Of a DNA stretch of 64,000 nt, positions 55,273-64,000 are shown one piece after another. Where the stretch lies: the NCBI GenBank assembly GCA_016711435.1, contig JADJSY010000033.1, forward strand, positions 1 through 64,000, given 5' to 3'. Numbering within the stretch: position 1 is the first letter of the stretch; every line of letters starts with the position of its first letter. A program made the translations under genes and the position numbers. A model generated the notes under the pieces. The model saw nothing but the letters and a program-made list of their open reading frames with translations, did no database searches and was not told where the DNA came from. The stretch comes from Lewinellaceae bacterium (GTDB taxonomy: Bacteria > Bacteroidota > Bacteroidia > Chitinophagales > Saprospiraceae).

Positions 55273-55896
55273 ATGAAAAAAATACTTGCACTTTTTACCC
55301 TGGCAGCGGCGCTGACGGCAATTTCATTTACCCTTGAAAACCCCGGCGTTGGATACGTGGTGGGCGATACTGCCCGTGATTTCAGTCTGCAAAATGTGGA
55401 TGGAAAAAAGGTTGCGCTGGCCGATATGAAAGACGCCAAAGGGTATATCGTCGTATTTACCTGCAACCACTGCCCCTATGCGATCGCTTATGAAGATCGT
55501 ATTATCGAACTGCATAAAAAATATGCGCCCTTGGGTTATCCGGTAGTAGCGATCAATCCGAACGATAAAGACGTACAGCCTGCCGACAGTTTTGAAAACA
55601 TGAAAAAGCGCGTGAAAGAGAAAAATATTCCTTACGCTTATCTCTATGACCAAACGCAGGAAATAGCAAAAACATACGGCGCTACCCGTACCCCGCATGT
55701 GTATCTGCTTGATAAAGACCGCGTGGTGCGCTACATCGGCGCCATCGACGACAACTCGGAAGACGCTTCCGCTGTAAAAGAAAAGTACGTGGAAAATGCC
55801 CTTGAAGCCTTGCGCGCCGGCCAGGATGTGGCGGTCAAACAAACCAAGGCAATTGGTTGCGGCATCAAGTGGAGCCGCGCCAAAACCGAAAAATGA
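55273..55896 (+). CDS. thioredoxin family / AhpC-TSA-like protein
   Basis: 207 residues. Signal-peptide-like N-terminus (KKILALFTLAAALTAISF), thioredoxin fold with FTCNHCPYAIAYEDR (CNHC in the CxxC position, about 58-61), ATRTPHVYLLD with cis-Pro, and a C-terminal extension ending GCGIKW. This pattern matches the Bacteroidota thioredoxin-family peroxiredoxin-like proteins with CNHCPY. Redox function in the periplasm is likely; the exact substrate is unknown. Followed by a strong terminator. Confidence 0.88.
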   Translation: MKKILALFTLAAALTAISFTLENPGVGYVVGDTARDFSLQNVDGKKVALADMKDAKGYIVVFTCNHCPYAIAYEDRIIELHKKYAPLGYPVVAINPNDKDVQPADSFENMKKRVKEKNIPYAYLYDQTQEIAKTYGATRTPHVYLLDKDRVVRYIGAIDDNSEDASAVKEKYVENALEALRAGQDVAVKQTKAIGCGIKWSRAKTEK

Positions 55897-55945
55897 TCTG
55901 GCAGGTATAGCGTACTATTTTTGAAGAAACGCTGACAGAGAACAA

Positions 55946-55997
55946 TTAAAAAAGGTGCTAAAAAATTGATTGTCAATTTTTTAACACCTTTTTTAAT
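55946..55997 (+). terminator. rho-independent terminator
   Basis: AAAAAAGGTGCTAAAAAATT, short loop, AATTTTTTAACACCTTTTTT. Near-perfect stem, 50 bases after the thioredoxin-like gene. Confidence 0.88.
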
Positions 55998-56010
55998 GTG
56001 GGGTCTCAGA

Positions 56011-56113
56011 GGGTTGAGAATGTTGATAGTTGAGAATGTTGAGGGTGGTAACTCAAGCCATGAGGTTACCACCCTCAACCCTCAACTATCAACATTCTCA
56101 ACCCTATCAACCT
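56011..56113. repeat. palindrome, TTGAGAATGTTGATAG class
   Basis: Left arm GGGTTGAGAATGTTGATAGT, core GGGTGGTAACTCAAGCCATG then AGGTTACCACCC, right arm CTCAACCCTCAACTATCAAC. Arms pair nearly perfectly. Confidence 0.9.
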
Positions 56114-56116
56114 TCC

Positions 56117-57793
56117 CTACCACTTCTTCTTCCGGTCTCCACCAAACGGCGGGCGGCTGTCTTTGTTGCCGCCATTCCGGTTGCGGTCATCGCGTTCGCG
56201 CGACTGACTTTTCGGACGGTCCTGCTTTTCGATAGAAGATACTTCCAGAATAGAAGAAAATCTGCCACCCCGGTTAGCGGGCGGAGCAGGTGTTTCCTGA
56301 TTGTTATTTCTGGCAGGTCTTTGATCCGGCTGATAAGGCCGTTCGGAGCGCTCGCGGCGTTCCGGACGCTGGCCCGGGCGGTTGTTGCGATCGCGTTCAC
56401 GGTTGGAAGCGCCGGAAGCATTGTTTCTATCCTGACCGGCAGGTCTTTCAGCCGGGCGATCCCTTCCGTCCGTATTGGCAACGGGCCTGGGCCTTTGCGG
56501 TTTGTGATGTGGCGAAGGTTTTTGTGTATCGGGGCGGCGTTCCGGCATCGGAATGACGTCCGGGCGTTGAACCGGCGCAGCCTTTTGCACGGGTGGCGCC
56601 GGTCTGGGCGCTACCTTTTCTTTTCCACGGGCTACCGGAAGCCCCGGCGCTACCAGGTTGGCGGCGTACGGATGTTCTTCCTCGATCGGGATCAATTGGC
56701 CGGTGAGTTTCTGTATATCTTTCAGGTATGGAATTTCTTCCGATTCGCAGAATGACAGGGCAATACCGCTGGCGCCCGCCCGGCCTGTCCGGCCAATGCG
56801 GTGGACATATGTTTCAGGAATATTTGGCAGTTCATAGTTGATCACGTGCGACAATTCCTCGATGTCGATACCGCGGGCGGCAATATCAGTGGCAACAAGC
56901 ACGCGTATTTTACCTTTTTTGAAATTTTCAAGCGCAGCCTGACGGGCATTTTGCGACTTGTTGCCATGAATGGCTTCGGCTTTTGTCCCCGATTTGACGA
57001 GGTCGCCGACCACCTTATTCGCGCCGTGTTTGGTGCGGGTGAAAACCAGTACCGAGCGCACATCGCTATTGGTCAGCAAATGCTGCAACAGGTGCTTTTT
57101 GTTGGCTTTGTCCACAAAATAAAGCGCCTGAGCAACTTTTTCTGCGGTGGAAGAAACAGGAGTCACTTCTACGCGCAGCGGATCAGTCAGGATGGAATTG
57201 GCTAAGTTGGAAATTTCAGGCGGCATGGTGGCCGAGAAAAACAGCGTTTGGCGCTGGGATGGCAACTTGGCGATCACTTTTTTCACGTCGTGGATAAAGC
57301 CCATGTCCAACATGCGGTCTGCTTCGTCGAGCACAAAAATTTCGATGTCGCGCAGCGAAATATAGCCCTGGTTCATCAGGTCGAGCAATCGGCCGGGTGT
57401 GGCTACCAGGATATCGCAACCGCGTTTCAGCGATTCGGTCTGGGAAAACTGTGACACACCGCCAAAAACTACAAGGTGGCGAAAGTTGGTATGCCGGCCA
57501 TAAGCCGCTATACTTTCATCGATCTGGATGGCCAGTTCGCGGGTAGGCGTCAGGATCAGACAGCGGATCGCTTTGGAACCCGGTTTTGCGGGCTGCTTCG
57601 TGTGCAGCAATTGCAGGATGGGCAATGCGAAAGCCGCCGTTTTACCGGTGCCTGTTTGTGCGCAACCCAACAGGTCGCGGCGTTGTAAAATAATTGGAAT
57701 GGATTGCTCCTGAATGGGTGTAGGGTGCTCATAGCCCTCGGTCGAAAGCGCGCGGAGAAGCGGCTCGATGAGCGATAAATCTTTAAATAACAT
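56117..57793 (-). CDS. DEAD-box RNA helicase with disordered basic tail
   Basis: 558 residues from ATG at 57793 (MLFKDLSLIEPLLRAL). Q-motif PTPIQEQ at 25-31, Walker A AQTGTGKT at 45-52, VLDEADRML, SAT in FFSATMP, then helicase C domain with ARGIDIEELSHVINYELP and HRIGRTGRAG. The last about 190 residues are a low-complexity Arg/Pro/Gln/Asn tail (RPER, DRNN, GGRFSS, ending GGDRKKKW), typical of cold-adaptive, RNA-binding RhlE-like helicases of Bacteroidota. Unwinds RNA duplexes in ribosome assembly or decay. A start at 57847 is possible but adds non-family residues. Confidence 0.93.
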   Translation of the reverse strand: MLFKDLSLIEPLLRALSTEGYEHPTPIQEQSIPIILQRRDLLGCAQTGTGKTAAFALPILQLLHTKQPAKPGSKAIRCLILTPTRELAIQIDESIAAYGRHTNFRHLVVFGGVSQFSQTESLKRGCDILVATPGRLLDLMNQGYISLRDIEIFVLDEADRMLDMGFIHDVKKVIAKLPSQRQTLFFSATMPPEISNLANSILTDPLRVEVTPVSSTAEKVAQALYFVDKANKKHLLQHLLTNSDVRSVLVFTRTKHGANKVVGDLVKSGTKAEAIHGNKSQNARQAALENFKKGKIRVLVATDIAARGIDIEELSHVINYELPNIPETYVHRIGRTGRAGASGIALSFCESEEIPYLKDIQKLTGQLIPIEEEHPYAANLVAPGLPVARGKEKVAPRPAPPVQKAAPVQRPDVIPMPERRPDTQKPSPHHKPQRPRPVANTDGRDRPAERPAGQDRNNASGASNRERDRNNRPGQRPERRERSERPYQPDQRPARNNNQETPAPPANRGGRFSSILEVSSIEKQDRPKSQSRERDDRNRNGGNKDSRPPFGGDRKKKW

Positions 57794-58062
57794 TAACTTA
57801 GATGTTACCGGAATCGTACGCGGCGGGCCCAAAAAATGGCCCTTCATGGGGTAAAGTCGTGCGCAACAAACGAAATCACAATTGACAGAATAATATCTAT
57901 TTTATCAATCGCTTACCTGTTTCAGGCTCTTTCGCGGCGTTTTTCTATTGAAAAAAGACTTATTGTCCAGGCGGACAAACACCGGATATGGGTGAATTTT
58001 GTGCAAAGGTAGAAGGGATTTTTTGAAAAACCTATTTTTTAAAAAATGCAACAGCATTTATA

Positions 58063-58206
58063 GGGATGAGGAATGAGGGATGAGGAATGGCCGAGCGTGA
58101 CTACCAGGGATGAGGAATGAGGAATGAGGAATGCCGAGCGTGATGTCGGACATCACGCTCGGCATTCCTCATTCCTCATTCCTCATCCCTGGTAACTCAT
58201 CCCTGT
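58063..58206. repeat. palindrome, GGGATGAGGAATGAGG class, perfect 46-bp arms
   Basis: Arms 58102-58147 and 58149-58194 are exact inverses with a single central base; inner word GCCGAGCGTGATGTC. A partial extra left copy begins at 58063. The right arm encodes the C-terminus of trpCF (SYQG-stop). The 389-bp gap 57794-58182 otherwise shows no gene. Confidence 0.92.
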
Positions 58207-59609
58207 GACAATCTCTTCAATCACCGCCGCATCCACCTTGCCTTCCACTTCGATCCCCGAAGCCACATCCACCCCGATACAGTTTTTGTATTGCAGCACG
58301 CGCTCCAGGTTGCCCGCGTGAATACCGCCCGCCAGCAAAAAAGGGTAGGGGAAATCTGCGGGAATACCGGCTTCGATCAATTGTCCGCTGCCCGGCGCAG
58401 CGCCGTCGAGGATAAAACAATCTACATCCGGGGCAAAATGCTCCACCATATCCAGGTCTTCCTTCGTTCGCACCGCTACCGCCAGCAACACCCGTTGGCG
58501 GAGGCTGCGGACAAACGCCGGGCTTGTGTCATTGGCGTATAATTGTACTGTCTGGAAAGGATAGGCGTCCAGGATGTCCCGGATTTCCGATTCCGTATTT
58601 TTATAAAAAACAGCCACCCAATGCGGCTCAAAAACCTGGGTTTGCTTCAGTTTTTCCAGCAAAGCATGTTCCGCGCGGCGTTTGCTGAGGGGAGAAAAAT
58701 TGATGCCGATAAAATCCGGGGAGTTTAAACCCAGCATTTCAGGCGTGCGAATGCCGCAGGCTTTGAACAATAACTTTCCTTCGGCGCGAAAAAAGCCGGA
58801 AAACGTTTCAGTAGCCGCGTCTTGTAGCGGACCGCTGCGGCGCATCAGTCCGGTGCCGATCAGGAACCCGTCGGCCTGTTGCACCATTTGAAAATCAACC
58901 GCATCGCGGACGCCCGACTCCGAAATGATAAAGCGCTGCGCTCCATTTCTGCGCAGCACATTCACCCGGTTCAGCGCGGTGCGGAACGTTTTCAGGTCGC
59001 GGTTGTTGATGCCCAAAACCGGAAAATCGAGGTGCTGAATTTTGTCTAATTCTTCCTGGTCGTGCACTTCCACCAATACGCCCATGCCCAACGATTCGGC
59101 TGTTTGCTTCAAAAAATCGAGCTCGGTGCTTCCAGGATGGCGGCAATGAGCAGAATCATGTCCGCCCCGTGTAGCCGGGCTAAGTAAATCTGAATGGGAT
59201 CGAGGATAAAATCTTTTTGCAACAACAAAGGCCGGCGCTCCGGGTCGTGTTGGCGCAGCGTTTCGGCGGCCAGTAGCAGATCATCATAGGAACCGCCAAA
59301 AAAGCCGGTGTCCGTCAATACGGAAATGGCGCCTGCACCGGAACGGGTGTAGGCGTTCAACTGCGCAGGCAAATCTGCATGTTGGTTGATCCAGCCCTCG
59401 GATGGGCTTTTTCGTTTGAATTCTGTGATGAAAAACGGCTGCCCTGCCTTGCGCGCTTTTGCCAATGCCTGGTAAAAAAGGGGCGTCCTGTTTGGGGTAT
59501 TCGCCGACTGTTCCAGGCACTTGTCCCGGAGCGCCTGCAACTCGTGTTGTTCGTATAACGCAGCGATTTCCAGTTTTTTAGCGTCGACTATTTTTGATAA
59601 AATGTTCAT
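58183..59609 (-). CDS. trpCF: fused indole-3-glycerol-phosphate synthase / phosphoribosylanthranilate isomerase, frameshifted
   Basis: 475 residues after adding one base near 59126-59128. IGPS part (1 to about 260): ITEFKRKSPSEGWI near 65-78, VLTDTGFFGGS, LLLQKDFILD, then (corrected) ILEATELDFLKQTAES, INNRDLKTF and IISESGV. PRAI part (about 265-475): FKACGIRTPEML with the catalytic Cys, FIGINFSPLSKR, FILDGAAPGSG with the catalytic Asp, LLAGGIHAGNL. Consecutive steps of tryptophan synthesis. Downstream of trpGD on the same strand, separated by a 44-bp-arm palindrome. Unlesioned, the product would be one protein; here it reads as two. Confidence 0.92.
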
Positions 59610-59640
59610 TTTCAAGATGCTAAGGCGTTTTGGTAATGGC

Positions 59641-59752
59641 AAGTGATGAGGTGTCATCTGCGAGGCACGAGCAGGTGACATCTCATCGCGCGGAAGGGGC
59701 ATCGTTCCGAGATGTCACCTGCTCGTGCCTCGCAGATGACACCTCGTCACTT
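59641..59752. repeat. 44-bp inverted repeat, AGGTGTCATCTGCGAGGCAC class
   Basis: Arms 59641-59684 and 59709-59752 pair at 43 of 44 positions; loop GATCGCGC-like of 24 bp. It lies between trpGD (stop at 59758) and trpCF (start at 59609), i.e. inside the probable operon. Confidence 0.92.
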
Positions 59753-59757
59753 GAACC

Positions 59758-61368
59758 CTACGCCGGAACAGCCTCGCCGTACGTCGCCTTATATTGTTCC
59801 AAAACCTGCCCCAACACCCCGTTGAAAATCAACTGTTCCATTTTTTGAAAGGCGTCCGGCAAGGGAATATTTTCCACAAACTTCGTATAAATGAATGCGG
59901 CATTGACGGCCACTAACTTGTAATGCTGACTGCCCGGTCGCCCCGCCAGGATGTCCTGCGCTACTGCCAGACAAACATCCTGATTATCTGCGCTGACGGC
60001 ATCGAAAGGAACGGCTTCTATACCAAAATCCTGCGGACGGATTTCATAATCGTACGTCTTGCCGTCGCGGTATTCGAGGACACGGGTAGGTACACTCACC
60101 GAAATTTCATCCAGGCCATCGTGGCCGCGCACGACGATCAGGTGTTTTTTGCTCATTTTGATACCTGTTTCAAAAATAACGTCCATCAGATCGGCGAAGG
60201 CGGTGCCGATAAACTGCCGTTCCGGCAGGTAAGGATTGACCAGCGGCCCCAGCACGTTGAATACCGTCGGTACCCCGATTTTGGCTCGAACAGGTGCAAA
60301 ATGCCGGAAAATGGGATGAATATCCGGCGCAAAAACAAAGGCCATATTGGTGGATTCGAGGCTGCGGGCGGCTTGTTCGGGATCGTAACGAATGGGCACA
60401 CCCAGGCTTTCCAGCAGGTTGAAACTGCCGAATCGTCCGGCAGCGGCGCGGTTGCCGTGTTTGGCGATTTTCAGTCCGCAATGCGCGAGCAACAGGCTCG
60501 CCAGCGTGGAAGTATTGATCCGCGGCAGCCCCGAACCGCCGGTGCCGCATATATCGACGGGCGCTCCTGTAAACACCTGACCGGTCGGTGTGCTGAACTG
60601 CATCAGTGCGTCGATGAAAGTTTTTAACTCATTGGTATTGCGCAACTTATGGCTCAATGAAACCAATAAAATCTGCTTCTGATCGTCGGAAAGTTGCCCT
60701 TCTTCCACTGCCCGGAGGAATTGTGCCAGGGTTTCGGCAGAAAGGGCCGTATTGGTTTGTAGTTTGTGCGAGAGCTCGTGGTAAATGCGGTTGCCCGAGG
60801 CAATACGACCTTCCACCACATTGCGCAACATGCGCATCCCGACGTTGTTTTTCATGCTCAACACCGATTCCGGGTGGAATTGAATGCCTTCTATCGGCAG
60901 GCGTTTGTGGCGGATGGCCATCACCACGCCATCTGTCGAGCGGGCGCTCACTTCAAATTCCGTTGGAATCGTGACCCCGGCCCAGGAGTGGTACCGCGCA
61001 ATGTTACAATCCTGCTCGATTCCTGTAAAAATGCCCCGGCCGTCGTGTTCGATGGGCACCGATTTACCATGTACCGGCGCGATATTCGCCAGCGTGCCTC
61101 CGAAAAATTCAATGAGCGCCTGGTGACCCAGACACACCCCCAATATTGGTTTGGTCTGGTAAAATTTGGCGATCACCGCCATCAGGTTGCCGGCATTGCG
61201 TGGCACGGAAGGCCCGGGCGACAACACCAGCAAGTCGAAATCGACCTGGGCCAATACTTCCGGGTCGGCAGTATTGCGGTACACTTTCACCGTGCAACCC
61301 AACTGCCGGAAAAAGTCGACGAGGTTGTACGTGAAGGAATCAAAATTATCAAGCAGCAGTATTTTCAT
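59758..61368 (-). CDS. trpGD: fused anthranilate synthase glutamine amidotransferase / anthranilate phosphoribosyltransferase
   Basis: 536 residues. TrpG domain (1 to about 190): Cys79 in GVCLGHQ, His165 and Glu167 in FHPES; the usual LSPGPG reads LSPGPS. TrpD domain (about 195-536): DICGTGGSGLPRINTST, KHGNRAAAGRFGSFNLLESLG (the family's KHGNR..SS.SGSADVLEALG is altered at several Ser), and GPLVNP. Transfers ammonia for anthranilate synthesis, then adds phosphoribose. trpE is not in the window. The altered AAAGRFGSFN loop lies by the PRPP site; activity is likely but altered. Confidence 0.92.
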   Translation of the reverse strand: MKILLLDNFDSFTYNLVDFFRQLGCTVKVYRNTADPEVLAQVDFDLLVLSPGPSVPRNAGNLMAVIAKFYQTKPILGVCLGHQALIEFFGGTLANIAPVHGKSVPIEHDGRGIFTGIEQDCNIARYHSWAGVTIPTEFEVSARSTDGVVMAIRHKRLPIEGIQFHPESVLSMKNNVGMRMLRNVVEGRIASGNRIYHELSHKLQTNTALSAETLAQFLRAVEEGQLSDDQKQILLVSLSHKLRNTNELKTFIDALMQFSTPTGQVFTGAPVDICGTGGSGLPRINTSTLASLLLAHCGLKIAKHGNRAAAGRFGSFNLLESLGVPIRYDPEQAARSLESTNMAFVFAPDIHPIFRHFAPVRAKIGVPTVFNVLGPLVNPYLPERQFIGTAFADLMDVIFETGIKMSKKHLIVVRGHDGLDEISVSVPTRVLEYRDGKTYDYEIRPQDFGIEAVPFDAVSADNQDVCLAVAQDILAGRPGSQHYKLVAVNAAFIYTKFVENIPLPDAFQKMEQLIFNGVLGQVLEQYKATYGEAVPA

Positions 61369-61439
61369 TGTTTAAGTGTAATGTTGTATCAGTACGATGA
61401 TACAAAGATTCAATAAAAAAACTGAACTGTGCAAGGGGA

Positions 61440-61660
61440 GGCATATTTTTTGTGGAAAAAGGTTTGGAACTTTGGGGGGGGGCCCCGGGGGGGGGGGGGG
61501 GGCGATAGTAGAAAAAAAACGCGGGGGGGGCGCGCGGGGGGGGGGGCGCAAAACCGAAGCGGGGGGGGGGGGTGGGGGGCCTCGCCCCTTGTTTTTTGTT
61601 TTTTTGGTTTTTTTTGGGCCCCGGGGGGGGGGGGCGGGGGGACCCCCCCCAACCCTGCAA
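61440..61660. other. poly-G/C-rich stretch, probable sequencing artefact
   Basis: 61470-61640 consists mostly of G runs (8-20 each) with some CCC and A/T islands, unlike any flanking DNA. Any Gly-rich frame here is meaningless. The left arm of the palindrome at 61663-61769, expected to begin here, is lost. 61369-61769 contains no other gene. Confidence 0.75.
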
Positions 61661-61662
61661 CA

Positions 61663-61769
61663 TGGGTGTTTCGGGTGTGGCGTTTGGGTTTATGGCAGCT
61701 CGCCCAAACCACACTCGCCAAAAGCGAAGCTCTCCCAAACACGAAACACCACACACCAAACACCGAAAC
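61663..61769. repeat. palindrome, GTGTTTCGGGTGTGG class, left end damaged
   Basis: GGGTGTTTCGGGTGTGGCGT on the left and CCAAACACGAAACACCACAC, CCAAACACCG on the right, with GCCAAAAGCGAAG inside (shared with the reverse complement of 38470-38483). Ends directly at the stop of the dehydrogenase fusion. Confidence 0.7.
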
Positions 61770-64000
61770 TTAATTCACCATCATATCAAACCTCACCCAA
61801 TCCAGCGCCGTGATCGGTTCGGCAGTCATCATCTCGTTTTTGAAAACCAGGTACAGGTCGTGGAATTTTCCATCAGAAACCTGCGAAATCGGCACACTGA
61901 TTTCCGCAAATTCCATCCGCATCGTATTTTTTGCCTTGATGTCGGTTTTTCCGAGCAAGGCGCCATTGGGCGCATCCAGCCTGACTTCGATTCTGCCGCC
62001 GGCAAATTTATTGCGCCCGTCACCTTGTCCAACGCCCACAGCGATAGCGTGAATGCCCGTCATGTCGGTGTGTTTGTACATGATAAAACTTTTGCTTTTC
62101 AGTTCTTTCAGTAGCACCGTGTCGCCGCCGAAGGGGCGGAAACTGATAATGCCTTTGGAAAGACTGTCTGCCTGTTCGGCCTGTTGGAAGGTCGGGCGGA
62201 GCGCGAGCACTTCGCCGCTTTCGAGCGGCCCCTGGGTATTGCTGCCCTTGTCGCGGTAGGATGCTTTAAAAATAAAGGTGCCGGGCGGGTTCTTTTTGCC
62301 ATCCTCTGTGTTGGGCGCTACCAGGGCGTATGTCCCGCCGGGCGGCAGCGATTGTTTGGGTTGGGCGACCGCGCCGAGCGAGAGAATCCAGCGCACCATT
62401 TCGCCGACATCTTCCGGCGAGAGTTGCGGGTGGGCGCTCATGACCGTTTCGCCCCAGTTGCCTGCGCCGCCTTGAATAACTTTTCTGGACAGGTTGCGCA
62501 CCGCAAACTCATTGTCGCGGTAGCGGTCGGCGATGTCCTGGTAAGCAGGCCCGTTTATTTTCCGATCGATGGCATGGCAGGTTTTGCAGTCGGAACGTTC
62601 CGTCAGGATTTTCCTTTGGCGTATTCCGCCTGCTGCATGGCCGCTTTGTGCCCTTGTGCAATACTGGTGATATCGAACCCTGTTTCGAGGTAATCGATGG
62701 TCGTAGCCACTGACGCGGCCGAAATCCTGCCGCTTTGCAGGGAGCCGTCTTCGGTGTCTTCTACGATCAACTGGTAGTTCAGGATGTCGCCCGGCTGGTA
62801 GAAACTGCGGTTTTTACCGCCAAAATTCCAGTGCACCACGGGCGGTTCATTGCCCACGTTGATTTTTATTTTAGCCGTTTTAAACACGCCGGACTGATCG
62901 GTTACTTTGAGGATAGCCTCGTAATTGCCCGGTTTTTGGTAAATATGGGAAATACTGTCTAAAGGGTTGTTTTTCAAAGGTTTAGCATTGTTACTTAAAC
63001 CTGCCTGTAGCGTTGGAAGCCGCATAAAATCCGATTCCCATTTGGTGTCATCGCCAAAATCGAGTTCAAATTTGAGCCGGTCTTTGTCATAGTCTTTAGT
63101 CCCGGATGCCCTGAAAACCACTTCCAGCGGTGCGCTTCCCGCCTTTTTATCGACCTGGAGGGAGGGAATCGGCGGCCGGTTGCCGCGCACGTAATCGATG
63201 CGGCTGAGGCGGGCATCGACATTGGAGGAAAACCACTGCGTCCCGTATTCGAGCAGCCAGATGGTTCCGTTTTTATCCACGATCATATCCATCGGGCGCG
63301 AAAAACGGAGCGAATCGGCGAAATTTTCCATGCGGCTGAAATTGCCCGAGGAGTCGATTGTAACCGCCATCATCCAGTTGCGCATCCAGTCGTAGGTAAT
63401 CAATTTGCCATCGTAATAGTCGGGCAGCCGGGTTTCGGCGGGGTACTCGTCGCAGTAGTAAATCGGGCCCGCCATGGCATTGCGGCCGCCATTGCCCACC
63501 AGCGGGAATTCCGGTGAATTGCCATAAGGGTACCAGATAAATGCGGGTTGTGCAGGCGGCAGTTCGCGGCTGCCGGTATTGTTCGGGCTGTTGTTGATGG
63601 GGTGCAGGGGATCGAAGGGGTTGCCGGATGCCTTCGTTGCAAAATTATAGTCGCGGTAAGGTTTGTTGTTGCCCACAAAGTAAGGCCAGCCAAAAAAACC
63701 GGCGGCCCGGGCGCGGTTCACCTCATCGTGGCCTGCGGGGCCGCGGGTGCTGTCCGGTTCACCGGCATCGGGGCCGACTTCTCCCCAGAACAGTAATTTG
63801 CGGCGGTCGTCGATGGAAATTCGATAGGGGTTGCGGCAACCCATCACATAAATTTCCGGCCTGCCCGATTGCTGCTGGCTGTTGGTGGTCATTTGTTTGC
63901 TTTCCGGGCTGCCCCATTGCAGGGTGATGGCGTTTTGATTGAACAAATTACCGGCAGGGCAAATGTACGAGCCGTCAGCCAGTGGTTTGATTCTCAATAT
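61770..64000 (-). CDS. sugar dehydrogenase / PKD / cytochrome c / carbohydrate-binding fusion, partial, frameshifted
   Basis: 5' end lies beyond 64000; at least 744 residues here when one A is added to the A4 run complementary to 62609-62612. From the N-terminal side: the C-terminal half of a PQQ-dependent glucose/sorbosone dehydrogenase-type propeller (RNPYRISIDDRR, GWPYFVGNNKPY, LPDYYDGKLITYDW), a PKD/Ig-like domain (about PPIPSLQVDKKAG to INVGNEPP), then after the corrected junction a c-type cytochrome (CKTCH, distal Met in ETVMSAHPQ), and a family-6-like carbohydrate-binding domain to the end. Predicted periplasmic/exported sugar or polyol oxidation coupled to haem. Confidence 0.88.

Noticed and set aside
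61397..61813. Glycine/proline-rich frames on both strands at 61.4-61.8 kb
   Set aside because: They are created by G/C homopolymers in an artefactual stretch and have no biological support.

Overview
The window comes from a member of the phylum Bacteroidota, most likely the Saprospiria/Chitinophagia side. The evidence is a Bacteroidota-type promoter (TTTG-N20-TATCTTTG) ahead of the tRNA, type IX secretion (T9SS) C-terminal sorting domains, a small histone H1-like protein, Bacteroidota families (DUF5606, DUF6702, GYDIA-type GHMP kinase, Omp28-like and Ig-like lipoproteins), a PafA-type phosphatase and a TonB-dependent receptor with a carboxypeptidase-regulatory-like N-terminus. No plasmid, phage or CRISPR signature is visible. 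It looks like ordinary chromosome with housekeeping and envelope genes.

Layout. 1-2.5 kb: initiator-like tRNA, unknown lipoprotein, histone-like protein, DUF5995 protein. 2.7-11.1 kb (all minus strand): two MoxR ATPases around an Ig-like lipoprotein and a TPR/adenylate cyclase, then a long-chain acyl-CoA ligase. 11.8-17.9 kb: TPR protein, paaE-paaI pair, rpsT, sucA. 18-27.8 kb: a large T9SS-exported metallophosphatase, DUF6702 protein, an RHH-like/HNH two-gene module, PafA phosphatase, proton-pumping pyrophosphatase, an Hcp-like protein, a mini T9SS protein. 28-35.2 kb: glycosyltransferase, DUF5606, frr, PP2C phosphatase, biotin carrier protein, Omp28-like lipoprotein, truA, GHMP kinase. 35.5-49.8 kb: polA, MFS transporter, GNAT, SDR, a second cyclase, DUF1015, aldehyde dehydrogenase, a two-domain glycosyltransferase, GGGP synthase, LytTR regulator. 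49.9-64 kb: LytS-type kinase, epimerase, TonB receptor (probably one transcript with the LytTR gene), two thioredoxin-fold proteins, a DEAD-box helicase, trp fusion genes trpGD and trpCF, and a PQQ-type sugar dehydrogenase/cytochrome c/carbohydrate-binding fusion running off the end.

The most unusual feature is not a gene. Between most genes lies a long palindrome of about 90-250 bp. Its arms are built from short, locus-class-specific words (for example TTTGATGGTTTGA, GTGAGAAGTGAG, AGTCCGAAGTC, GGGATGAGGAATG, TTGAGAATGTTGA). Classes with unrelated arms can share the same central module, GGTGGTAACTC...GGTTACCACC. Some arms are perfect over 40-46 bp. They begin at or inside stop codons and often encode the last residues of the flanking proteins. 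I read them as a modular family of 3'-end hairpin elements of unknown function.

A caution on sequence quality: at least eleven genes are interrupted by single-base indels, mostly in homopolymers, and polA also carries an in-frame TAG. Correcting one base at each indel always gives a length divisible by three and a normal family alignment. Essential genes (rpsT, truA, polA) are among them. Two poly-G stretches (about 18.02 kb and 61.47-61.64 kb) look artefactual. I annotate these loci as single genes and flag the lesion. Uncorrected sequencing error is the likeliest cause, with transcriptional slippage as the alternative.
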